Source: an uncultured Kineothrix sp.
Lineage (GTDB): Bacteria; Bacillota; Clostridia; Lachnospirales; Lachnospiraceae
Length of the DNA stretch: 64,000 bases
Assembly (NCBI GenBank): GCA_910588855.1
Contig: CAJUSR010000019.1
Coordinates: forward strand, 13,625 to 77,624
Reading direction: 5' to 3'
The notes under the pieces are model-generated. The model did no database searches. It was given only the letters and a program-made list of their open reading frames with translations, and was not told the origin of the DNA. The translations under genes were made by a program, and so were the position numbers. Each line of letters begins with the position of its first letter. Positions within the stretch are counted from its first letter, which is position 1. Below are positions 9,033-16,262 of this stretch, one piece after another.

Positions 9033-9116
9033 CGCCAGGGTCAAATACCCCGCTGCTCTGCAGCGCTGCAAGTTTGATACCCCGTTGCTTGCAGCGGGGT
9101 CTTTGATTCCCCTTGC
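9033..9116 (-). repeat. GC-rich hairpin repeat overlapping the 3' end of recQ
   Basis: Two related units each contain ATACCCCG (9045 and 9077). The second forms a 9-bp stem with a 2-base loop: 9080-9088 (CCCCGTTGC) with 9091-9099 (GCAGCGGGG). The first contains CTCTGCAGCGCTGCAAG. It encodes the last 20 or so residues of RecQ and may also act as its terminator, though no T-run follows. Confidence 0.6.
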
Positions 9117-10948
9117 ACGCAGGTAAGGAACCGTCCTCCGTACTTTTCATATTTAAATTCACCGACTCCGGATACCGACAGCATTTCTTCCTTTGTTTTG
9201 GGCTTCACTATGCACATATGTACCAATGTTTTATCGGAAAAAACAATATAAGGCGGCACCTTTTCTTCTCTTGCAATCTCCGTCCGCAAAGCCCGGAGCC
9301 TTTCAAACATTTCTTCCTCCGTCTTCGTAAATTCATCCTCCGTAACCCCAATCGTCCACTTACGGCTTTTTTCCTTCTTTGCCTTGGCCGGATGCTCCTC
9401 TTCTTTTGCCATTTTCATGACAATCCGTTCTTCTTCCTTCAGCACCGCCTCCGATTTCTCCGTCAATTTCACAATCGCAAACTCATCGTTTGTCACATGC
9501 AGATACCCATATAATTGTAAATGGTTCATCACTTTCCGCAATTTATGTGTCGGGGCCTTTGCCAATTTTCCATAATAAGGATTGGTTTCCATCCGGTATT
9601 TGCGTATTTTCGCCGTATTGGCCCCATGTACCGTATCCACAATCATTGCCGTTCCAAACCGCTGCCTGCTGGCCTGCACACACCCGATGATACCCTTTGC
9701 CATTTCCGTAACATCCACCTCTTCAAACCGGCTTAGGCAATTGGAACAATTTCCGCAATAGCTGCTTCCATATTCCCCAAAATACCGGAGGATATAGTCC
9801 CGCAGGCACTCGTTGGTAAAGCAGTAAAAAGTCATTTTCCGCAGCCGTTCCCTATCCCTTTCCGCTACCAGCCGCCTCATCACTTCATCCAATTCCTGAT
9901 TGTCTTTATTATTATCGATAAAAAACTGGTTCGTCACCACATCCTGCCCTGCATACAGCAGCACACATTCCGCCGCTTCCCCATCCCTTCCGGCACGCCC
10001 GGCTTCCTGATAATAGCTTTCCATATTTTTCGGCATATTATAATGCACCACGAAGCGCACATCGGATTTATCAATTCCCATGCCAAAAGCATTAGTTGCC
10101 ACCATAATTTCCGCCCTGCTGTAAATAAAATCTTCCTGGTTTGCCTTCCGCTCCCCATCCCCAAGGCCAGCATGGTATTTAGTCACGGAAAAGCCTTCTT
10201 CTTTTAAACGCTCATAAACTTCTTCTACATATCTCCTTGTCAGGCAATAAACAATCCCGCTCTGCCCCGGATGCATCTGCAGAAAATTTTTCATCGATGC
10301 ATATTTATCTTTGGGCGACTGTACGGCAAAATATAAATTTGGGCGGTCAAACCCCGTCGCCGTCACGGTAGGATTTTGCAGCAACAGGATATCTATAATA
10401 TCGTCCCTTACCTCTTTCGTCGCAGTAGCCGTAAAAGCACTGATAACCGGACGTTTGGGCAGCTTTTCGATAAATTCCACAATTTTCAAATAACTTGGAC
10501 GGAAATCCTGCCCCCACTGGGAAACGCAGTGCGCCTCATCTACCACCAGCATAGCTATGTTTGCCTGCATCGCAAAATCCAAAAAAGCATCCGTCACTAA
10601 CCGCTCCGGCGCCACATAAATAATCTTATATCTCCCCTGTCTGGCAAGCCCCAGCGCCTTCTGATATTGCCCTGCCGTCAGGGAACTATTCAAATATGCC
10701 GCATGCACCCCCGCCTGATTCAACCCTTCTACCTGATCCTTCATCAGCGAAATCAATGGGGAGATGACAAGAGTAATTCCTTCCATCATAAGGGCCGGCA
10801 CCTGAAAACATATGGATTTCCCCGCTCCCGTAGGCATAATCCCAAACGTATCCTGCTTCCGTAATATGCTTTCTATCAGCTCTTCCTGCCCCTCCCGGAA
10901 GGAGTCATATCCAAAATACTGCTTTAATACTTTTTTTGCCAAACTCAT
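9041..10948 (-). CDS. recQ: ATP-dependent DNA helicase RecQ
   Basis: 635 residues from the start chosen here. Walker A GIMPTGAGKS, the DEAH-type box VVDEAHC, the helicase C domain (YYQEAGRAGRDG), the RecQ zinc-binding region (CFTNECLRDYILRYFGEYGSSYCGNCSNC, given here only as its Cys positions in order) and a C-terminal HRDC domain are all present. It unwinds DNA in repair and recombination. The frame extends to 11056, but ATG 10948 (MSLAKKVLKQYF) fits the family and has AAAGGAGG upstream. The last 20 or so residues (from SKTPLQATGYQ) come from an intergenic hairpin repeat. It is the third gene of GNAT-nth-recQ. Confidence 0.96.
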   Translation of the reverse strand: MSLAKKVLKQYFGYDSFREGQEELIESILRKQDTFGIMPTGAGKSICFQVPALMMEGITLVISPLISLMKDQVEGLNQAGVHAAYLNSSLTAGQYQKALGLARQGRYKIIYVAPERLVTDAFLDFAMQANIAMLVVDEAHCVSQWGQDFRPSYLKIVEFIEKLPKRPVISAFTATATKEVRDDIIDILLLQNPTVTATGFDRPNLYFAVQSPKDKYASMKNFLQMHPGQSGIVYCLTRRYVEEVYERLKEEGFSVTKYHAGLGDGERKANQEDFIYSRAEIMVATNAFGMGIDKSDVRFVVHYNMPKNMESYYQEAGRAGRDGEAAECVLLYAGQDVVTNQFFIDNNKDNQELDEVMRRLVAERDRERLRKMTFYCFTNECLRDYILRYFGEYGSSYCGNCSNCLSRFEEVDVTEMAKGIIGCVQASRQRFGTAMIVDTVHGANTAKIRKYRMETNPYYGKLAKAPTHKLRKVMNHLQLYGYLHVTNDEFAIVKLTEKSEAVLKEEERIVMKMAKEEEHPAKAKKEKSRKWTIGVTEDEFTKTEEEMFERLRALRTEIAREEKVPPYIVFSDKTLVHMCIVKPKTKEEMLSVSGVGEFKYEKYGGRFLTCVQGESKTPLQATGYQTCSAAEQRGI

Positions 10949-10976
10949 GAAACTGTTGCCGTTCCTCCTTTGTTTT

Positions 10977-11600
10977 TTATATCCGCTTTCCGCACCATTG
11001 TTCCAGCACACAATCCTCACATCGTGCCTTCCTCGCCGTGCATATGCTCCTGCCATGATAAATTAATTGAAAATTAATGCGGTTCCAATGTTCTTCCGGA
11101 AGGGCTTTCATCAACTCTTTTTCCACCTGGACCGGGTTTTTCCCTTCCGCCCAGCCTATCCTTCTTGAAATCCGGAATACATGGGTATCTACCGTCACCC
11201 CCGGAATCCCATAAGCATCCGCAAGGAACAGCGTGGCCGTCTTCCGCCCTACACCGGGTAAATCCACTAACTCCTCTATGCTCACCGGAACTTTTTTGCC
11301 ATATTTCTTCCATAGTTTTTCACAGCACTTTTTCATATTCCGTGCCTTTACTTTATATAAACCGATGCTCTTAATTGCATTTTCCACTTCCTCTGCCGGG
11401 GCCTGTGCCACCGCCTCTATGGAAGGGAAGCGTTCCCACAGGTCAGGCAGCGTCTCATCTACCTGTTTATCCGTACTTTGGGCGCTCAACATAATCGCTA
11501 TCAAAAGCTGCCAATCCTCATTATGCAAAAAACTTTCCTTTTTCAACCCATATTCTTTATCCAGAGTATCCAAAATTTTTTTCGTTTTCTCTTTTGTCAT
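10977..11600 (-). CDS. nth: Endonuclease III
   Basis: 207 residues. This base-excision glycosylase/AP lyase removes oxidised pyrimidines. The helix-hairpin-helix motif LPGVGRKTA carries the catalytic Lys, VDTHV carries the catalytic Asp, and the [4Fe-4S] cysteines follow the C-x6-C-x2-C-x5-C pattern at the C-terminus. The start at 11600 has AAGGG upstream. It lies 30 bases after the GNAT gene and 28 bases before recQ, a repair-related operon. Confidence 0.97.
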   Translation of the reverse strand: MTKEKTKKILDTLDKEYGLKKESFLHNEDWQLLIAIMLSAQSTDKQVDETLPDLWERFPSIEAVAQAPAEEVENAIKSIGLYKVKARNMKKCCEKLWKKYGKKVPVSIEELVDLPGVGRKTATLFLADAYGIPGVTVDTHVFRISRRIGWAEGKNPVQVEKELMKALPEEHWNRINFQLIYHGRSICTARKARCEDCVLEQWCGKRI

Positions 11601-11630
11601 TTTCCCTTATCCCGCCATGAAACAATACCT

Positions 11631-12104
11631 TTACAAAATTTTTTCCATCCCTACTTTTTGAGGTTTCAACCCGCATTTTTCATAAAATTTCATCGCCGCC
11701 TCGTTGCAGCTCCATACATTCAAAGTCACATTATAACAGCCCTGCTCTTTGGCAAACTCCAAGACTCTTTCATACAATCCTTTTCCGATATGCTTCCCTC
11801 TGATTTTTTCATCCACACATAAATCGTCAATATACAAAGTCTTAATGTCTGTCAGAATATTATCGTTGCTATGATGTTGGAACATACAGAAAGCATAGCC
11901 CATTACTTCATCATTTTCATCCACCGCCACAAAAACAGGCCTTTTGTCATCTTTTATAATCTCCATTAACTGTTCATCCGTATATTTCCGGTTATTGTTC
12001 CCTTGAAATAAATCCGGACGCCCTTTATGATGCACCATACACACTTGCCTCAAAAGCTCGTTCATTCTATCCATATCCTTTTCTTTTGCCCGCCTGATTT
12101 CCAT
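11631..12104 (-). CDS. GNAT family N-acetyltransferase
   Basis: 157 residues. The GNAT fold is seen with the acetyl-CoA loop near IRGKHIGKGLYERVLEFA and the final strand-helix segment NEAAMKFYEKCGLKPQ. The acceptor is unknown. It is the first gene of a probable operon with nth and recQ. A very good promoter lies 50 bases upstream (12154-12182). Confidence 0.93.
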   Translation of the reverse strand: MEIRRAKEKDMDRMNELLRQVCMVHHKGRPDLFQGNNNRKYTDEQLMEIIKDDKRPVFVAVDENDEVMGYAFCMFQHHSNDNILTDIKTLYIDDLCVDEKIRGKHIGKGLYERVLEFAKEQGCYNVTLNVWSCNEAAMKFYEKCGLKPQKVGMEKIL

Positions 12105-12153
12105 TGCCCTTTTCTTCCTCTTTCCTTCTTTCTGTTTACCGTTGACATCCTAC

Positions 12154-12182
12154 AGTATAAATGATTTTACGGTTTCGTGCAA
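12154..12182 (-). promoter_or_regulatory. Sigma-A promoter of the GNAT-nth-recQ operon
   Basis: On the minus strand TTGCAC (12182-12177) and TATACT (12159-12154) are separated by exactly 17 bp, 50 bases before the GNAT start. Confidence 0.75.
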
Positions 12183-12200
12183 CAGACAGAAAAATAGTGT

Positions 12201-12251
12201 GCGCCGGGAATGTCACACAAATATATGTAAACATTCCCGGCGCTTTATTTT
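12201..12251. terminator. Strong terminator hairpin between the 92-residue protein gene and GNAT
   Basis: A perfect 12-bp stem (GCGCCGGGAATG at 12201-12212 with its complement at 12232-12243) is followed by TTTATTTTT on the plus strand and by ACACTATTTTT on the minus strand. It lies downstream of the minus-strand gene ending at 12319, so it probably serves that gene, but the better T-run is on the plus strand. Confidence 0.75.
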
Positions 12252-12318
12252 TAATATTTATGCTTTCTGCTCCATAAAAAGCATATCATTTTCAGGGCAA
12301 TCCAACATCCGGCTCCCT

Positions 12319-12597
12319 TTATTCATATTTCCTTCCGGACGTTTTTCCTGACATCATATATATCCCCAAGGGAACAGTCAGTAGTGCAATGGTCGCATCC
12401 CCCTCTAATGCCTTCACCACAGGGATGGTAACCACAAACAGCCCGATACCCGCTAAGCGCCATTTGACTTTATCCCATAAAAAGTTTTTCCCCCTTCTTC
12501 TAAGCCTCCGTCCATTTTTCCTGTTTCCAATAACATTCCGCTGCACAGACTTAAGCTCCTCCCATACTATAAGAAGACTGTCTACCAAACTTTCCAT
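12319..12597 (-). CDS. Small membrane-associated hypothetical protein
   Basis: 92 residues of no recognised family. A basic middle (NRKNGRRLRRRGKNF) is followed by a hydrophobic stretch (about 50-82) able to form one or two membrane segments. A ribosome site (GAGG, 7-base spacing) supports the start. A 12-bp inverted repeat and an AT-rich region lie just upstream, and the gene follows the LytTR regulator with a 145-base gap. It might be a target of that two-component system; this is only inferred from position. Confidence 0.7.
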   Translation of the reverse strand: MESLVDSLLIVWEELKSVQRNVIGNRKNGRRLRRRGKNFLWDKVKWRLAGIGLFVVTIPVVKALEGDATIALLTVPLGIYMMSGKTSGRKYE

Positions 12598-12617
12598 AGT
12601 ATATCCTCAACTCCTTT

Positions 12618-12660
12618 TATACTTTTTTTGCTTTTGACAAGTATATCAAAAAAAAGTATA
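12618..12660. promoter_or_regulatory. 12-bp inverted repeat upstream of the small membrane protein gene
   Basis: TATACTTTTTTT (12618-12629) is repeated in inverse at 12649-12660 with 19 bases between, containing TTGACAAGTATATC. It may be an operator or part of the promoter. It does not match the usual LytTR direct-repeat site. Confidence 0.35.
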
Positions 12661-12742
12661 TTTTAAAGTATTTAGGAATGTATTGTACTTTTTTCGGTAT
12701 CTTTTGCATCCTATATATTGCATATCCTGTTTCCCGGATAAT

Positions 12743-13471
12743 TCACTCTTCCTCACAATAATACCGGAAATACTGCTCCTTTAGCGGTTTATATGCCCCT
12801 CTCGGCAAATAAATCTTCCTTCCGGTATTTAAGCAGATGTCTTGCCCGTTCAAACTATCCACATATTCCAAATTTACAATATAGGCAATCCCTACCCTTA
12901 CAAATTCCTGATAGCGGGATAGCATCCCGTATATTTCCGCCATCGTCATATGAAGCAATAGCTGCGTGCCATCCACAAGATGCATACATTGCGCCTTCCC
13001 GTGAGCTTCACAGCACACAATATCGCCCACTACCACCCTGCGTGTCCTGCCCTCCGCACGCAGCAGGAGATACCGGTTCCTTTCTTCCTCTATGTCTTTT
13101 AAGAATCTGTCCAATACGGGAAACAACTCCTTTTCCCATACCGGCTTTACCAAATATTGGACCGCCCCCACACCAAAAGCATCCAATGCATGTTCCCTGG
13201 ACGTGGTAAGGAAAATAATTTTCGCCTCATTCCCAATACCGCGCAGTTCCTTTGCCACATCTATCCCCATTTTTTCCGGCATATAAATATCCATCAAAAT
13301 CATATCCGGCATATAATTTTCTTCCTTAACCATATAAAGCAATTCATCCGCACATTCAAAGCCTTTTGCCACAATACCCAGTTTCGGATGCCCTTTCTGG
13401 TAGGCGTTCAGCATATCCTCTGTTTTTTTTAATTCCTCCGGTTCGTCGTCACAGAGCGCTATCTGATACAT
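12743..13471 (-). CDS. LytTR-type response regulator
   Basis: 242 residues. An N-terminal receiver (acidic pair in ALCDDE, phospho-acceptor Asp in LMDIYMP, Lys in LVKPVW) is followed by a C-terminal LytTR DNA-binding domain (about 135-240, with RYQEFVRVGIAYIVNLEYV). AgrA and VirR belong to this family. It is encoded 126 bases after the GHKL kinase and should be its partner. The start has GGGGG with 6-base spacing. Confidence 0.94.
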   Translation of the reverse strand: MYQIALCDDEPEELKKTEDMLNAYQKGHPKLGIVAKGFECADELLYMVKEENYMPDMILMDIYMPEKMGIDVAKELRGIGNEAKIIFLTTSREHALDAFGVGAVQYLVKPVWEKELFPVLDRFLKDIEEERNRYLLLRAEGRTRRVVVGDIVCCEAHGKAQCMHLVDGTQLLLHMTMAEIYGMLSRYQEFVRVGIAYIVNLEYVDSLNGQDICLNTGRKIYLPRGAYKPLKEQYFRYYCEEE

Positions 13472-13597
13472 AGTTTACCCCCGTTTTTCATATAGAAATG
13501 CCTTATCATCCTTATTCTTTCTTTGGAACATCCTCCCCTTTTCTACTAAAGACAGCCAAATTCCGCAGGCACTCACCTTGCGGGCAAGTCTCTACGG

Positions 13598-14911
13598 CTA
13601 TGGTATATTTATCATCAAGCGGAAGACAAACACCCCCTCATCATTCTTAAAGTCGTATTCCCCATCAAACTTTTCCGCCGTTTTAATAATACTCGATACC
13701 CCAACGCCTCCCGTAAACTCCGGCTTCGGTTCCCCTTTCCGAAGTTCGGTTTCCACCCTGCATGTGTTGCTGCAATAAATAGTTAGCTTATTCTTTTTCC
13801 TTTTTATCATAAGATGAATCAGGCATTCCCTCTCTTTTTCCTGCTTTTTCACTTCCATACAACCATAAATAGCATTTTCATATGCATTCGCCAATATGGT
13901 TACCAAGTCAATAACGGGGATGGGCAAATCCTTGCCAAGTTCAATATCCAGCATCACTTGAATCTGATCTTTTTTTGCCCTTCTGGCATACGCGGAAAGA
14001 ATATGGTTGACAGCGTTATTTTCACAGATATCCTCTTCCACATCAATATCCGTCCCCTCCTCATATTCTTCGCATTCTTTTAAATATTGCAGCAGCTCTT
14101 CCGTCTGTCCCCTACGGGCAAATTCGGCAATCACGGCATTATGGTGTTTCATATTATGGCGTTTCCTTTTATTGGACTCCACCGCTTCTTCCATCATTTC
14201 CAATTGCCGCTCCAACAGCCTGTGGTTCATCTGCATCAATTGGTTGTCTTTCTGGTACTCCTGTTCTTTTCCGATATGCAGATAGAGCCGGAACATCAAA
14301 AGCTGCAATGTGCCTATCAGGAAAAACGTAACCGCCATCTGGTAAAAACGGTAAGGGCTTTGATCCAGCCTGCCCGGATTCAAAACAAAACCAATCCCGC
14401 ATACAAGGCTGAAAATCATGAGCGTAACGCTGAACCAGTCCAGTTCTTTTTCCACATATGCCCCGAAAGCCTTAATCGAATCCCGCAAATAGCGGTTTAT
14501 AAAAAGGGCGATAAGTATTATTAGCACAATACGCGCGCCTATATCCGCCCATACACTCCCATCAAAAAAAATAATAGCAAATTCAATTCCGCCGATAAGG
14601 AATATTGCCAAGAGATAATAAGTAAAGGCCAGTTTATACATGGATAAATAAAACGGACCCTTGCTCATATAAACAACAAAAAAAGCAAAACCTATATACA
14701 TCGCCAATGCCACGATTTTTACGCAATTCTCCCAATCTATCACATACCAGATACACGCCAGCAACAGCATAACCGTATAAAAACAAGCGCCATAAATGAT
14801 GGTCTTTTTTCTTCCATACCGCGCTTCGCTCATCAATGCATAAAAAATATTGACCCCTATCAGGCTTATTATGAACCTGAGGAGCGCTATCAATACGGAA
14901 CCGCCTAGCAT
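13598..14911 (-). CDS. GHKL-domain sensor histidine kinase (AgrC-like)
   Basis: 437 residues. About six or seven hydrophobic segments fill residues 1-215, followed by a dimerisation helix containing the likely phospho-acceptor His in KRHNMKHHNAVI and a GHKL ATPase domain (N-box ILANAYENAIYG, G-box EFTGGVGVSSI). It lacks an extracellular domain, as in AgrC kinases that sense peptides. No precursor-peptide gene is obvious within 500 bases. The start has AAAGGCGG at 8-base spacing. Confidence 0.9.
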   Translation of the reverse strand: MLGGSVLIALLRFIISLIGVNIFYALMSEARYGRKKTIIYGACFYTVMLLLACIWYVIDWENCVKIVALAMYIGFAFFVVYMSKGPFYLSMYKLAFTYYLLAIFLIGGIEFAIIFFDGSVWADIGARIVLIILIALFINRYLRDSIKAFGAYVEKELDWFSVTLMIFSLVCGIGFVLNPGRLDQSPYRFYQMAVTFFLIGTLQLLMFRLYLHIGKEQEYQKDNQLMQMNHRLLERQLEMMEEAVESNKRKRHNMKHHNAVIAEFARRGQTEELLQYLKECEEYEEGTDIDVEEDICENNAVNHILSAYARRAKKDQIQVMLDIELGKDLPIPVIDLVTILANAYENAIYGCMEVKKQEKERECLIHLMIKRKKNKLTIYCSNTCRVETELRKGEPKPEFTGGVGVSSIIKTAEKFDGEYDFKNDEGVFVFRLMINIP

Positions 14912-15386
14912 TTTTTTATCCGCCTTTCTTTAAATATTTGTACCAGTGTCATTTTGGGGGAATCCTTTCACACTTTGTATATCGGCCGTTTATCCATCCT
15001 GTCTGTGTTATGTACCGTCCTCCAAAAGCCAGATTTGAAGTCTAGCGCTTGGAGGACAGTGTGTTTACATATTATTATGTCTTTTTTGTTTTACCATGTT
15101 TATTAAAGCACGATTCTTATGCACCATATTTTTATTATATCATATTCCACGTTCTCATTGTGCTTATGGTTCATCGGTTCATTGATTCATGGATTGGAAA
15201 TCCGCCTGGACTGTCATCGGCATGAAAACATATCTATTAATTATGCACCACCATATTATTTTAATATACATCATTTATACATCATTAATATACACCATTC
15301 CAGGATGGGCAAGGATTATCCCGCACCATTCGCATTTTTTTCGGCATACTTTGTTTTTCAAAAAAAAGCCGGAGCAGCTATTTTCT
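14912..15386. other. Gene-free stretch upstream of the GHKL kinase
   Basis: No supported gene is seen in these 475 bases. A hairpin at 15017-15057 (GTCCTCC and AAGC paired with GCTT and GGAGGAC) has no T-run on either strand and would lie in the kinase 5' leader. The part from 15200 to 15300 is AT-rich. The HAD gene ends at 15387 and is followed by TTTTTTTT on the minus strand after a weak stem. Confidence 0.5.
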
Positions 15387-16262
15387 TTATTGCTGTTCTT
15401 CCCCTTGCCTTTTTAAAAAGTTCAAAAAACATTCCACACCGCCCCCTAACTGCTGCACGTTCTTCGGCCGTTTGCCATTTACGGAAGATACATCAAAAAA
15501 ATCGCCGGTTTTCGTTTTTCCCGTAATCATAAAGCTGTCGCTTCCATAAATCCCTTCTTCCAGCCCTACAAATTCATCGCCCCAGAAACAACATTCTTCC
15601 CCTTTTATCTGAAAACGTTTCTCCAGTTCGCCTAAAATCATATCCACATTATCGCTTTTATCGCTGATTCCTGCTTCCAGATATTTCGCGTCGCAGGTCG
15701 CTTTCATTTCGATTCCATGCTTCTGCCCCACCTTACAGGCAATCTGCAACAATTCCCCAAGTCCCCCCTTTATGCCATTCCCATTCAGAATCGCCTTAAG
15801 CGACCCAATCTCGTCTTCCTGCATAAAAAGCTGTTCTCCTCTGTCTTTTCCTGCCATAAGGTCAATCTTGCAGTAATTGGGGCGGCAGAATATGACGTCC
15901 GTTTCCAGCCCATAAGCCTCTAACAGTTCCCTATGAATCCCATAAGCCGCATCGTGAATGCGCAGAATCCCTTCCCTGTCGGGAATCCGGTCTGCAAATA
16001 CTACCGGTTTCCCCTTCTCGAACCGGTAATTATACGCCCCTCTTCCCAGCCCCAAATAAAGATGGTTCAATTCCTCCTCTGTCAAATACTCCTCCAGCTT
16101 TCCGCCCGCTATATTTTCATAAGTGGTACCGCTCACAATCACCAGCTTCACCCCTTTGTCCAACAGCCCCTTCATAGCAGCCACCGCTTCCTCAACCGGC
16201 GCTTTACGGGAAATCACCGCTGTTCCGTCCCAATCAAAAAAAATCCCTCTATACTTCTTCAA
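15387..16262 (-). CDS. HAD-superfamily sugar-phosphatase-like protein
   Basis: 291 residues from the start chosen here. HAD motif I is FFDWDGT, motif II lies in IVSGTTYENI and the C-terminal acidic motif is FWGDEFVG, as in the Cof/HAD-IIB group. The reading frame extends to ATG 16283, but that codon lacks a ribosome site; TTG at 16262 follows AAAGGAG by 9 bases inside the end of the GH65 gene, which gives a 14-base overlap. Placed after GH65, it may dephosphorylate a sugar phosphate or otherwise process the released hexose phosphate. The substrate is inferred. Confidence 0.85.
   Translation of the reverse strand: MKKYRGIFFDWDGTAVISRKAPVEEAVAAMKGLLDKGVKLVIVSGTTYENIAGGKLEEYLTEEELNHLYLGLGRGAYNYRFEKGKPVVFADRIPDREGILRIHDAAYGIHRELLEAYGLETDVIFCRPNYCKIDLMAGKDRGEQLFMQEDEIGSLKAILNGNGIKGGLGELLQIACKVGQKHGIEMKATCDAKYLEAGISDKSDNVDMILGELEKRFQIKGEECCFWGDEFVGLEEGIYGSDSFMITGKTKTGDFFDVSSVNGKRPKNVQQLGGGVECFLNFLKRQGEEQQ

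Noticed and set aside
10949..11056. N-terminal extension of RecQ to 11056
   Set aside because: It overlaps nth, and ATG 10948 fits the family start and has AAAGGAGG upstream.
15119..15526. 135-codon plus-strand frame upstream of the GHKL kinase
   Set aside because: It overlaps the HAD gene on the other strand, has no ribosome site and has an unlikely composition.
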